18,490 bases of DNA from an uncultured Mycoplasmatota bacterium (GTDB lineage: Bacteria; Bacillota_I; Bacilli_A; RF39; UBA660), in contig CAMMKE010000018.1 of NCBI GenBank assembly GCA_946497375.1, positions 1-18,490 of the forward strand, given 5' to 3'. Below are positions 7,355 to 15,487 of the stretch, one piece after another. The position numbers and the translations under genes are program-made. Numbering within the stretch: the first letter of the stretch is position 1; each line of letters starts with the position of its first letter. The notes beneath the pieces are model-generated. The model was not told the DNA's origin and did not search any database. It saw only the letters and a program-made list of their open reading frames with translations.

Positions 7355-7422
7355 AATTATCTAGTCTACTCCCCTACTTCATTTAATACTTTACATTTAG
7401 TTTACACTTAACACATAAATAA

Positions 7423-7443
7423 AACTAGATCATAAATCTAGTT
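7423..7443 (-). terminator. Terminator of the DUF2726 gene
   Basis: An 8-bp perfect stem (AACTAGAT/ATCTAGTT) with a 5-base loop is followed on the minus strand by TTATTTATG, giving a run of four Ts. The stop codon (7438-7440) lies in the first arm. Confidence 0.75.
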
Positions 7444-7959
7444 ATTTTGTTCAATTAAATTATTTCTTTTTGTTTTATTAATAACATCTTTTATTCTATT
7501 AATAACATAATCTTTTTCATTGGGATATTTTGTATAAAAGAACAGTAATGGTATACCTGCAGCTTTACATATTTTCTTAATTTTATAATCCCTTCTTTTT
7601 CTTTTCTTTAAATTATGTGTACCATCGTTAAGCTCTATCAATAATAAAACTGCATCTAAATTATTGTCAAATATAGCAAAATCTATATTTCTAAATAGAT
7701 CAGTATAATATCTATTATTATTTTCCTTGCTTATAATAGAAGCTAAATTAACTTGCGGTATAACTTTATATTCTGGTTCTAGACATTTAATTTTATTATA
7801 AAAGCTCATTTCAGCTTTGGTCATTATACTTTTCTTTTTATAAATAGTTTCTAACTTTTTATCATTATTAAAGATATTATTATATAATAAATTATCAATT
7901 AGTCTTGTTAAAATACTTATGATTATTAAAACTACTATTAGAATTAAAAAGTTATACAT
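7438..7959 (-). CDS. Membrane-anchored DUF2726 protein (nuclease-like fold)
   Basis: Residues 3-20 form one strongly hydrophobic N-terminal helix, then a lysine-rich linker leads into a DUF2726 domain (about 45-145). Domain landmarks are MTKAEMSFYNKI, IPQVNLASII, NIDFAIFD (Asp93), LLIELNDGTH (Glu109), RRDYKIKKI and AGIPLLFF. DUF2726 is related to PD-(D/E)XK nuclease-fold domains, and Asp93 and Glu109 sit where metal ligands would be. The usual ELD reads ELN here, so catalysis is uncertain. The domain would face the cytoplasm. The gene begins one base after the HTH gene with AAAGG seven bases ahead of its ATG, so the two form an operon. Confidence 0.78.
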   Translation of the reverse strand: MYNFLILIVVLIIISILTRLIDNLLYNNIFNNDKKLETIYKKKSIMTKAEMSFYNKIKCLEPEYKVIPQVNLASIISKENNNRYYTDLFRNIDFAIFDNNLDAVLLLIELNDGTHNLKKRKRRDYKIKKICKAAGIPLLFFYTKYPNEKDYVINRIKDVINKTKRNNLIEQNN

Positions 7960-7960
7960 T

Positions 7961-8728
7961 TTATACCTTTCTTGATTGTATTTCAGCTATTTTTTCTAAA
8001 ACTTCTTTAGCATTAGTCTCATTTATTTCACTGTATCCAAGTTCTCTTAAAGCTTGTACTTTAGCAGTATTTAACTCTTGAGTACGACTAAGTTTTTCTT
8101 CTTTTTTTGCTTCAATATCTTGAACAAATCTCTTATGAGTTTCTGCTATTTTATTTTTAGATGCTCCTCCGTTATGATATAATGTCATAGCAGAGAATAA
8201 AATACTTTCAAATATAAATTGTTTATCTTTATCAAATACAAATTCCATTGGATCAGTAAATCCCATAGATTTAGACATATAAGCTAGGATGTATCTTAAT
8301 TCATCTGCAGTCTCCATAGATTGCAAATAATGATATAAATATACATATGTATTATAGGTAGTTTTAGTCTTGTCATCTGCTAACTTTTCTTTTAATAGAT
8401 TAATAATGTCAGCCATGATTTCTTGTTCTTTTTTATTAAAACATTTAAGGTCTGCTAATACTTCTCTATTTGATGAATCTTTTACTCCTTCATTTAATCT
8501 GTTCTCAACTTCGATAATGTAATCACTTGTTACAGTTATTCCGCTTACTCCGTCTTCATCTTCTATATTTAATAAGGCAAGTAGTCTTACAGCTTTCTCC
8601 TTAGGCCATTCTTTTAAACTTTCCATTGCTAAATAATTATATAGCATTTGTCTTGATACTCCTAAATACTTAGCAAGTCTCACCTTTGAAATTCCAAGTT
8701 CACTTAATAAATTATTTAAGTCTTTCAT
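7961..8728 (-). CDS. XRE-type helix-turn-helix regulator with a helical C-terminal domain
   Basis: The N-terminus holds a Cro/CI-type helix-turn-helix at about residues 10-33 (ISKVRLAKYLGVSRQMLYNY). The remaining ~200 residues are mostly helical and unassigned, ending in a charged region with KKEEKLSRTQELN. The start is the ATG at 8728, because AGGTGGTG (8735-8743) is a Shine-Dalgarno site six bases ahead. In-frame GTGs at 8740 and 8737 lie within that site. It is probably a DNA-binding regulator. A dyad overlaps its promoter, which suggests it represses itself. It is followed after one base by the DUF2726 gene. Confidence 0.75.
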   Translation of the reverse strand: MKDLNNLLSELGISKVRLAKYLGVSRQMLYNYLAMESLKEWPKEKAVRLLALLNIEDEDGVSGITVTSDYIIEVENRLNEGVKDSSNREVLADLKCFNKKEQEIMADIINLLKEKLADDKTKTTYNTYVYLYHYLQSMETADELRYILAYMSKSMGFTDPMEFVFDKDKQFIFESILFSAMTLYHNGGASKNKIAETHKRFVQDIEAKKEEKLSRTQELNTAKVQALRELGYSEINETNAKEVLEKIAEIQSRKV

Positions 8729-8749
8729 GTCACACACCACCTATAATAC

Positions 8750-8778
8750 ATTTTAATTAGTTTGACAAGTTTAGTCAA
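8750..8778 (-). promoter_or_regulatory. Promoter of the HTH-DUF2726 operon
   Basis: On the minus strand TTGACT (8773-8778) and TAAAAT (8750-8755) are 17 bases apart. The predicted transcript start falls near 8743, at the Shine-Dalgarno site, so the leader is very short. Confidence 0.65.
8762..8778. promoter_or_regulatory. Candidate operator dyad
   Basis: TTGAC (8762-8766) and GTCAA (8774-8778) are perfect inverted repeats around seven bases. They cover the -35 element and part of the spacer of the HTH gene promoter. This is a plausible site for autorepression by the HTH protein. Confidence 0.5.
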
Positions 8779-8810
8779 GTAAAATTTATGTAAAATACTT
8801 TACAAAGGAA

Positions 8811-8840
8811 AAGAAGCTATAGTAAATACCATAACTTCTT
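8811..8840 (-). terminator. Terminator of mnmA
   Basis: Arms 8831-8840 and 8811-8820 make a 10-bp stem with one U-G pair on the minus strand, followed by TTCC after CTTCTT. The first arm lies inside the last codons of mnmA and the stop codon (8817-8819) lies in the second arm. Confidence 0.7.
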
Positions 8841-9926
8841 ATTATCTTTTCTAACTTCTTTAACAATACCACCGCCTAAACAGTATTCTTCAAGATAGAA
8901 AACACAAGCTTGCCCAGGTGTTACCGCTTTAACATCGTCATATCTTACTAATATTTCTCCATTATCAAGATATTCTAATTTAACAGGTACATCAGGGGCT
9001 CTATATCTAAATTTAACAGTACATTCTACTGGCCTTTCATCACAATTAAAGTTAATAGACTCTAAAACAGCACTATCTGAATATAAATATTTATTGTCCT
9101 CCCCTTCTGCAACGTATAAAATATTTTTATTTAAATCTTTTCCAACTACAAATAACTTATCTTTAGTGCCTCCAATATCAAGCCCTTTTCTCTGCCCTAT
9201 TGTATAATACATAAGACCAATATGTTCTCCTAATACTTCATTAGTATCTATATTAACAATATTACCTTTCTTATTAGGTAAATAGTTTTTAAGAAAGTTT
9301 TTAAAATTTCTTTCCCCTATAAAACAAATACCAGTTGAATCTTTTTTCTTAGCAGTTACTAATCCATACTTCTCTGCAATGGCTCGTACTTCTTTTTTAT
9401 CTTTAATATCTCCTAGTGGAAATAAAACATTTTTAAGTTGTTCTTTAGATACTTGTGATAAGAAGTAGGTTTGGTCTTTATTATGTTCATGACTTCTCAT
9501 AAGTCTACCATTTTCAATCTTAGCATAGTGACCTGTTGCAATAAAGTCAGCCCCTAACTTTTTCGCTTCTTTTACAAATAAATCAAATTTAATATATTTA
9601 TTACACATAATATCAGGATTAGGGGTTCTACCTTTCTTTAATTCATCTAAAAAGTAAGTAAATACATCGTCCCAATACTCTTTAATAAAATCTACTCTAT
9701 GTAGAGGAATACCTAATTTATCACATACAGCTTTGGCATCATTATAATCTTCTTCTTGAGGACAAATATTATTATTTAAATTAGGATTGCCTAAAAAATC
9801 ATTATTAATAGAACTATCCCAATTACGCATAAATAGTCCAATAACTTCATATCCATCTTCTTTTAAAAGAATGGCAGCGACAGATGAATCTACTCCACCA
9901 GACATACCTACAACTACTTTTTTCAT
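8817..9926 (-). CDS. mnmA: tRNA-specific 2-thiouridylase MnmA
   Basis: MnmA adds sulfur to C2 of the wobble uridine (U34) of tRNA-Lys, -Glu and -Gln, using ATP and a cysteine-desulfurase-derived persulfide. The PP-loop GMSGGVDSS is at residues 7-15, PNPDIMCNKYIKF carries catalytic Cys108, ATGHYA follows, and STGICFIG carries the second catalytic Cys201. The C-terminal YTIGQRKGLDIGG and VTPGQACVFY segments are typical. The length of 369 residues is normal. The ATG at 9926 is preferred over the GTG at 9935, which is only two bases from the GGAAG Shine-Dalgarno site. It is a single gene with its own promoter and terminator. Confidence 0.96.
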   Translation of the reverse strand: MKKVVVGMSGGVDSSVAAILLKEDGYEVIGLFMRNWDSSINNDFLGNPNLNNNICPQEEDYNDAKAVCDKLGIPLHRVDFIKEYWDDVFTYFLDELKKGRTPNPDIMCNKYIKFDLFVKEAKKLGADFIATGHYAKIENGRLMRSHEHNKDQTYFLSQVSKEQLKNVLFPLGDIKDKKEVRAIAEKYGLVTAKKKDSTGICFIGERNFKNFLKNYLPNKKGNIVNIDTNEVLGEHIGLMYYTIGQRKGLDIGGTKDKLFVVGKDLNKNILYVAEGEDNKYLYSDSAVLESINFNCDERPVECTVKFRYRAPDVPVKLEYLDNGEILVRYDDVKAVTPGQACVFYLEEYCLGGGIVKEVRKDNKKLWYLL

Positions 9927-9957
9927 AAATATCACTACTTCCTTTTATTTCGTACTA

Positions 9958-9986
9958 ATTATACTATATTCACCTTTTATTTTCAA
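9958..9986 (-). promoter_or_regulatory. mnmA promoter
   Basis: On the minus strand TTGAAA (9981-9986) and TATAAT (9958-9963) are separated by 17 bases, a near-consensus sigma-A promoter. Confidence 0.8.
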
Positions 9987-9994
9987 GGAAAATG

Positions 9995-10003
9995 TGGTAT
10001 AAT
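9995..10003 (+). promoter_or_regulatory. Extended -10 promoter of the paralogous pair operon
   Basis: TGG-TATAAT forms an extended -10 element. The -35 position (about 9975-9980) reads TTTTAT, a weak match. It is divergent from and close to the mnmA promoter. GAAGGAG (10017-10023) follows as the ribosome-binding site. Confidence 0.65.
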
Positions 10004-10030
10004 ATACATTGCTCTTGAAGGAGTGGTTTG

Positions 10031-11809
10031 ATGAATAAAAGCTTTAAAAAAATAATTAATTTAAAAGAAAATATTTCTATAAATGAATTAAAAGAAGCTT
10101 TAGAGTGTTTCATAACTATTGAAGATGAAAAATTAAAAGAAGAATTTCTATCAAAATGTAAAAGAGTTATTATATCTTTAGTTAATAATTTATTACCTTT
10201 AGTAGATGAATACCCTACTTCTATTTCATATGACAAAACAGTTTTTAAAATAGATAGACTTCTATATTGGGCTAATTTTTTATATGGTAGTAATATTTTC
10301 CCTTTGTTTACTAATGATATACAAAATATAAATGATAATTCTCCTTATTTAGACTCTTTAGCTAGATACCGTAATAATGTTAATAAAGATTTATTTGATG
10401 ATAAGGATTTACTGCTAGATATAGATATGTATACTAAATCAATTGAATTAAAATCAAAATATCGTGATATTAGTAAAGATGTATTAGAGGGAGCTTATTA
10501 CATATATTTTAGTCTTAATAACTTTTTAGATAAAGAAGATTATGAAGGAAGAAAAAGAAAATTTATAGAGAAAAATAATATTTATCCAGGTATTTTAAAA
10601 GATTATGTTGAAACATATGGAATTCTATATTTAAATATTCCGTTAAAAAAGATAGATAAGATGATAAAGCTTGTTGAAAGTGCCACTAATCATTTCTCTA
10701 ATGATTTCTTAAAATTTGAAAGTATATTAAATGTTATTATAAATAGTTATGATATCAACTATATAAAAGAAATTGTATTTACTAATCATCTTTCCCCATA
10801 TGTAATAAAAAGTTTTATTGAAAAATATCGATTTTATAATAAAAAGTTTGCTAACAATTTAGATAGTATATTTAATAAAACTAACACTGCTATAAAATCT
10901 TTAGAAAAAGAGCATAAATATATTCATTATTCTATCACTTTAACAAAAATAGAAAATTGTAATGATTTAGAAGAAATCAAAATGATAGTTAAAAATAATA
11001 TAACATATTTAACAAATGATAATGTAGAGAGATTTATTACAATTTATAGAGCGGTTTTAGATGATAAAAAGAAACAAGAATTAGTAGAAGACTTACTTAA
11101 AAAAATTGAAATAGCCAAAGAGTCCATAAAAAAAGACAATGCTGCTTTTAGAGCATTAGGAGTAGAAAGAAGAAAAGAAAATTTATATAATAGTATTGAT
11201 TTCAATATATTTTTAAGTCCTGATATTAAGAGTAATGATGATTTTTGTAATCTTACAGGATTATCAGAAAGTAACTTTAATACTTTACTTTCTATGCTAG
11301 AAGTTAGAGATAATGACTTATACATAAAAATCAAAGAAAAAATGATAGCTTTGAAAGGCCAAAGATATGCTGTTTTACTAAATAAAGTAAATTCTATTGC
11401 CGATAACATTGTTAATGGAATAGAACTTGAAGATGGTAGGAAAAGAAACTTTGAAATACTTGATTATTTTCTTAGTACTAAATTAGACTTTAATGATTTT
11501 ATAAATTTATATAATAAAAATAGAAATATGGATATAGAATCACTAATAGCAATTAAGATCTTCTTTGCTAAAAATAAACTGACTAATAAATTAAATATTA
11601 AACAAGAACTTGATGGTACAACTATTTTTATGATAGATGATAGTCCATATGAAGTAAGCAAAGAGGAAAAACAAGCTGTTCTTAACTATCTAAGATTTAA
11701 AGATATACCTCTTTATATAAAAGTATATAAACAAGCTTTAAAAAGATATGTAAATGGTGATTTAATATTAGAAAATACTAACGAAAAAGCGATAGTAAAG
11801 AAAGGATGA
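10031..11809 (+). CDS. Unknown ~600-aa helical protein, first of a tandem paralogous pair
   Basis: I do not recognise a family. The 592 residues are lysine- and asparagine-rich, predicted helical and soluble, without a signal peptide or membrane segment. Blocks shared with the next gene are the N-terminal SFKKIIN, a segment near 150-168 (EGAYYIYFSLNNFLDKEDY), HKYIHYSI near 295, a helix-turn-helix-like stretch near 402-420 (FCNLTGLSESNFNTLL), DGTTIFMIDDSPYEV near 528-542, and IPLYIKVYKQALKRY near 559-573. The C-terminal domain is best conserved. It may bind DNA or RNA, which is inference from the HTH-like part only. The ATG at 10031 follows GAAGGAG by seven bases. The second gene begins six bases after its stop. 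Confidence 0.7.
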   Translation: MNKSFKKIINLKENISINELKEALECFITIEDEKLKEEFLSKCKRVIISLVNNLLPLVDEYPTSISYDKTVFKIDRLLYWANFLYGSNIFPLFTNDIQNINDNSPYLDSLARYRNNVNKDLFDDKDLLLDIDMYTKSIELKSKYRDISKDVLEGAYYIYFSLNNFLDKEDYEGRKRKFIEKNNIYPGILKDYVETYGILYLNIPLKKIDKMIKLVESATNHFSNDFLKFESILNVIINSYDINYIKEIVFTNHLSPYVIKSFIEKYRFYNKKFANNLDSIFNKTNTAIKSLEKEHKYIHYSITLTKIENCNDLEEIKMIVKNNITYLTNDNVERFITIYRAVLDDKKKQELVEDLLKKIEIAKESIKKDNAAFRALGVERRKENLYNSIDFNIFLSPDIKSNDDFCNLTGLSESNFNTLLSMLEVRDNDLYIKIKEKMIALKGQRYAVLLNKVNSIADNIVNGIELEDGRKRNFEILDYFLSTKLDFNDFINLYNKNRNMDIESLIAIKIFFAKNKLTNKLNIKQELDGTTIFMIDDSPYEVSKEEKQAVLNYLRFKDIPLYIKVYKQALKRYVNGDLILENTNEKAIVKKG

Positions 11810-11815
11810 TTATAA

Positions 11816-13618
11816 ATGAATAATGAAAGTTTTAATAAAATAATTAATAATGATAAAGAAAGTATAAATAGCAAAGATTTCAGTAAAGCAATAGAATATT
11901 TTTTGACTGTTAAAGATAATAATATTAAAAAACGTTTTTTAGATAATTTTGAGTCCTTAATTAATGATTATTTTATAAAGAATTCTTTAGTCTCTGAAAT
12001 TAATCATGATGTTTATACTATAAATAATAATATTGCTTATAAAATAGGACAACTTTCTTTCTATATGTATTCTTTATATGGAAAAGATAATCTTAAGAAA
12101 ATAAAAGAAGAATATAATATTGATTACTATAAAGGGTATAAAACTTTTTTCTATAAATATAGTCTTATGGTAAAACTTTTTCAAAATAATACTACATTAA
12201 TTAAAAAACTAAAAACATATCAAAAAGAAAAAGATATTTTAGAAAAATATAATAATTTTAATAAAGATATATTAAAAGAAGCATATTATACCGCTTTTAC
12301 TATTGATAATTACTTAGATAAAGATAATTATCATAAAAGAATTGATGAGTTTTTAAGAAAATATAATATTAATACTGATACATTTACAGATTATATTAAA
12401 GCTTACTGCTTTCTATACCTTAATATAGACTTACAACATATAGATAATAAAATTTTATCAATTATTTTTATTCTTAATAAAATTAATATTAAAGGTTCTA
12501 AAGAAGAATTAGTTAAAAGCCTTATTGATAATATGAACTCAGATAACATTGAAGATTTTGAAAACGTTGTATTTACTAAACACGTATCTTTAGATGTACT
12601 TGATTATTTATATAAAAATAAATATTTTGATACTGATACTTATAATAAATTATATATTAAAGTTAAAAAAGCAATTGAAAGTCTTAGTAAAAAACATAAA
12701 TATATTCACTACTCTATTGTCATAAGTAAACTAGAAAAAGAAGAAGACATTAATATAATAGATAAAATAATAGAAAATAACAAAAATTTGATAACTCCTG
12801 AGTATATTAAAAGTTTTCTTAATAATTATAGACAAACTTTAACAGAAGAAGAAAAAGAAATGTTAAAGCAAGAGATAACTACCAAAATAGATGATTCAAA
12901 AAAAAGAATAGACAATAAGGAAAAGGCTAAGAGAAGACAAAATGACATAGAAAATACTAAAGAAATCTTAAAAAATATTGATTTTAATCTATTTCTTGAT
13001 AATAGCGTTAAAGGTATTAAACAGTTTTGTGAGTTAGTGGGTATTACTAAGAGAACTTATTATAAATGTATAAAAGTACTTGAAGAAATTAATAATCCTT
13101 TATATTTACAAATAAAAGAAAAAATAGAAAAGCATAATAAAAAGAAAAAAGAAATTAATGAATCTACTGAAGATATCATCTCTATTGTTAAACAAATAGA
13201 ATTTGGTGTAACAGATAAAGATGGTAATGTTAGAAAATTTGAATTACTAGATTATTTTCTAAATACTAAACTAAGTTATAGTGATGTTTTTGATATTTAC
13301 ATAAAAAGTAATGAATGCACTATATCTTCTTTAAACGCTTTTAAAAAATTTATGAATGACAATCAAATGATATATGGAATAGACGATAATAAAATGGCCA
13401 AAATAACTGTTAGTCAGGAACTTAATGGTACTACTATATTTATGATTGATAATTCTCCTTACGAAGTTACAAGAGATGAAAAAGAAATAGTGATTAATTT
13501 TCTAGAAGAAAGAGGGATTCCTCTTTATGTAAAAGTATATAAACAGGCTTTAAAAAGATATATAAGTGGTAATTTAATGATAGATAAAAAGTTTGAAAAA
13601 ACATTACATAAAAATTAA
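11816..13618 (+). CDS. Unknown ~600-aa helical protein, second of a tandem paralogous pair
   Basis: This is a 600-residue paralogue of the preceding gene, collinear over its whole length. In the C-terminal 55-residue block starting QEL(N/D)GTTIFMID, 37 positions are identical by eye; the N-terminal half is much more diverged. The HTH-like segment here is clearer (FCELVGITKRTYYKCIKVL, near 403-421) and resembles the turn-containing helices of site-specific DNA-binding proteins. A highly charged linker lies at about 340-390. AAAGGATGA just upstream serves as ribosome-binding site and contains the previous stop codon, so translation is probably coupled. Its TAA overlaps the convergent spoIIM-like stop in the palindrome TTAA (13615-13618). 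Confidence 0.7.
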   Translation: MNNESFNKIINNDKESINSKDFSKAIEYFLTVKDNNIKKRFLDNFESLINDYFIKNSLVSEINHDVYTINNNIAYKIGQLSFYMYSLYGKDNLKKIKEEYNIDYYKGYKTFFYKYSLMVKLFQNNTTLIKKLKTYQKEKDILEKYNNFNKDILKEAYYTAFTIDNYLDKDNYHKRIDEFLRKYNINTDTFTDYIKAYCFLYLNIDLQHIDNKILSIIFILNKINIKGSKEELVKSLIDNMNSDNIEDFENVVFTKHVSLDVLDYLYKNKYFDTDTYNKLYIKVKKAIESLSKKHKYIHYSIVISKLEKEEDINIIDKIIENNKNLITPEYIKSFLNNYRQTLTEEEKEMLKQEITTKIDDSKKRIDNKEKAKRRQNDIENTKEILKNIDFNLFLDNSVKGIKQFCELVGITKRTYYKCIKVLEEINNPLYLQIKEKIEKHNKKKKEINESTEDIISIVKQIEFGVTDKDGNVRKFELLDYFLNTKLSYSDVFDIYIKSNECTISSLNAFKKFMNDNQMIYGIDDNKMAKITVSQELNGTTIFMIDNSPYEVTRDEKEIVINFLEERGIPLYVKVYKQALKRYISGNLMIDKKFEKTLHKN

Positions 13619-14244
13619 ACAACTAATTTAATTAAAGCTGGAGATAAGAATACTTCTATAAAACTACATAATATAAATATTAATAGAACTGTTATATATA
13701 CTTGTAGATATCTTTTCATAGAACTTCTTAGATTAATATCTATACCTCTAAATAAATATTTAAATAATTTAATACCAAAATAAAGAGCATAGAAACCTAA
13801 AAATAGGCTCATTAATAAAGTAATCATCTGATGAGGAAAAAGATAAGTAATGGCCTTTAAAATACCATTAAAGTGATATGTATAAATAATTGATGATAAA
13901 GAGAAACCAAAGATAAAAGCAGATGAGGCTAAAGAAAAGATAATTAGAGGTATTCCTATAATAGAGATACCAAGCAAGAAGATAAAAGTTACAAAAGATA
14001 TATTACCAACTAGACTATTAATTAAAGCACTCTTATAGTCTATGTCATTGTTCTTAATACTAGTAAAGAAACTATCTAGACTAGTAGTTACTATTGCATG
14101 ATCACTTTTATTTAATATTACAGCATAAATAATACCAAGTATTAATCCTATAAGCATTACTATTATTAGAAAGATATATATTTTTTTCTGTTCTGCTAGT
14201 TTATTAGTTACTTTAGTTTTTACTTTTTTTAGTTTTAAATCCAT
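13615..14244 (-). CDS. spoIIM: SpoIIM-like membrane protein (DUF95 family)
   Basis: In Bacillus SpoIIM works with SpoIID and SpoIIP in septal wall thinning and engulfment of the forespore. This 209-residue protein has five hydrophobic segments (about 22-43, 83-105, 107-125, 140-163, 182-203). The family's core pattern is present: a first helix ending GLILGIIYAVIL, then LLGISIIGIPLIIF, a glycine-containing helix (FIFGFSLSSII), and LFPHQMITLL, which corresponds to the LPQN-type motif. The start is the ATG at 14244, six bases after AGGTG. An in-frame GTG at 14253 lies inside that Shine-Dalgarno site. DUF95 also occurs in non-sporulating bacteria, so the sporulation role is supported mainly by nearby spoIVB. 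Confidence 0.78.
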   Translation of the reverse strand: MDLKLKKVKTKVTNKLAEQKKIYIFLIIVMLIGLILGIIYAVILNKSDHAIVTTSLDSFFTSIKNNDIDYKSALINSLVGNISFVTFIFLLGISIIGIPLIIFSLASSAFIFGFSLSSIIYTYHFNGILKAITYLFPHQMITLLMSLFLGFYALYFGIKLFKYLFRGIDINLRSSMKRYLQVYITVLLIFILCSFIEVFLSPALIKLVV

Positions 14245-14298
14245 TATAATCACCTAGTAAATATTATTCAAAAATAACTATTATTTACCTAAATTCAT

Positions 14299-14327
14299 TT
14301 TACAAAAATAGACTTTTTATATATAAT
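14299..14327 (+). promoter_or_regulatory. Promoter of the 30-aa membrane peptide gene
   Basis: TTTACA (14299-14304) and TATAAT (14322-14327) are exactly 17 bases apart. GAGGTGA (14334-14340) follows just before the ATG, so the leader is about 10 bases. Confidence 0.8.
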
Positions 14328-14344
14328 TGAAGTGAGGTGAAAAC

Positions 14345-14437
14345 ATGAATCAAAAAATGGTAAAGATAATCTCTGCTATTATGTTAGTAGCTATACTAGC
14401 AGGTGTAATTAGTGTAATTTTTTATTATGTAATATAA
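14345..14437 (+). CDS. 30-aa single-pass membrane peptide, Prli42/DUF4044-like
   Basis: A short gene with a strong promoter, a strong ribosome-binding site and its own terminator encodes 30 residues. A polar N-terminus (MNQKMVKII) leads into one hydrophobic helix (about 9-28). Length, the N-terminal polar and lysine-containing start, and the helix with MLVAILAG resemble DUF4044/Prli42, a membrane peptide that anchors the stressosome in Listeria and relatives. The match is from memory of the pattern, not a search. No stressosome gene is visible in this window. It could instead be another small membrane peptide. Confidence 0.6.
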   Translation: MNQKMVKIISAIMLVAILAGVISVIFYYVI

Positions 14438-14438
14438 G

Positions 14439-14471
14439 AAAAGAAATAGATTAAACAAACCTATTTCTTTT
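14439..14471. terminator. Bidirectional terminator
   Basis: Arms 14439-14449 (AAAAGAAATAG) and 14461-14471 form an 11-bp perfect stem with T runs on the right and A runs on the left. It ends the 30-aa peptide gene on the plus strand and the 339-aa gene on the minus strand. The stop codon of the latter (14461-14463) is inside the stem. Confidence 0.85.
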
Positions 14472-15480
14472 TAAATTCTATAACTTTAGCATTATTATTA
14501 TCATAATCACTGTTATCATTAAAGATTACATCTTCCTTAAATAATCCAGTAATTAACTTATCCATGTCAGAAGTAAATTTATTTTTCAAGTATTCATTAT
14601 CTTTTAAATCAAATTCTTGAAGCTCTTCTTCAAGTTCAAACACTTCTTCCAAATGATATTTACGAATTATTTTATCTAAAACAGCATAAATATCAAAGTA
14701 AAACTTTCCTCTATACTCTTCGGCAAATTTATCTACTACTTGATAAACTATCGCTACTCTTTGTTCATTAATTCTCTTAATATAGTTATCCCAGTTATTC
14801 TTAACTAAATCCAAGTCTTTAGATAAATTATCTAAAAGATATAAATGCTCTTTTAAATATTCTTTTAAATAGTAATCTAAATTACCAATATAATCTAACA
14901 AAAACTTAGTATTACCTATTTTAATCAATTTCTCTTTATTTTTAATATTTTTATGAACTATTTCTTCAAAATTCTTATCTAGATAAAATATTTCATATAA
15001 AAAACATATAACATAGTAATCAAGTATTAAAGGCTTATCTTCATATTTAGATAACACTACTTCAAAACCTAGGCCTATTAATTCTTCAAGTTCTTTATCA
15101 CTATTTTGAATAGCACCTACTTCTACTTTATCTGTAACATAAAAACCTGCTCTTGATATTTTATAATCGTTAAAAATATCTTTATCTATAGCAGCTATTA
15201 AAACTATAATCTCTTTATATTCTAAACTATCTCTATCTAAACTATCTAATAAGTAATCAGCATCTTCCCTATAGACGTCAAAATTATCTTTAAAGTTAAG
15301 TAGCATATATTTAATAACATTATAGTTTCTTCTATAAGATATATCTAAATAACTATAGTATGATATATCATGAGATGCTTTTAAGACTTCAAAAAGAAAG
15401 TTATTATCACTTTCTAATTCTTCTAGATTACCTATATCATTACCTATAATATAGTCATATATTAATTTCTTAGAATACAT
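14461..15480 (-). CDS. Unknown 339-aa acidic helical protein
   Basis: No family was recognised. The protein appears soluble and mostly helical, rich in Asp, Glu, Lys, Tyr and Leu, with no signal peptide. There is a charged helical region near 200-320 (including VFELEEELQEFDLKDNEYL) and a low-complexity Asn/Asp stretch before the C-terminal VIEFKKK. The ATG at 15480 follows TAGGTGA, which is also the stop region of the 35-aa peptide gene eight bases upstream, so the two are probably translationally coupled. It is the last gene of a three-gene operon. Confidence 0.65.
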   Translation of the reverse strand: MYSKKLIYDYIIGNDIGNLEELESDNNFLFEVLKASHDISYYSYLDISYRRNYNVIKYMLLNFKDNFDVYREDADYLLDSLDRDSLEYKEIIVLIAAIDKDIFNDYKISRAGFYVTDKVEVGAIQNSDKELEELIGLGFEVVLSKYEDKPLILDYYVICFLYEIFYLDKNFEEIVHKNIKNKEKLIKIGNTKFLLDYIGNLDYYLKEYLKEHLYLLDNLSKDLDLVKNNWDNYIKRINEQRVAIVYQVVDKFAEEYRGKFYFDIYAVLDKIIRKYHLEEVFELEEELQEFDLKDNEYLKNKFTSDMDKLITGLFKEDVIFNDNSDYDNNNAKVIEFKKK

Positions 15481-15487
15481 AACTCAC

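Noticed and set aside
9787..10236. Open frames covering the mnmA-paralogue divergent region
   Set aside because: They overlap the mnmA 5' end and the start of the 592-aa gene on opposite strands and would cover both promoters.
11044..11661. Two minus-strand open frames inside the first ~600-aa gene
   Set aside because: They are antisense to a conserved coding frame and have no ribosome-binding site; the composition is that of a complementary-strand shadow.
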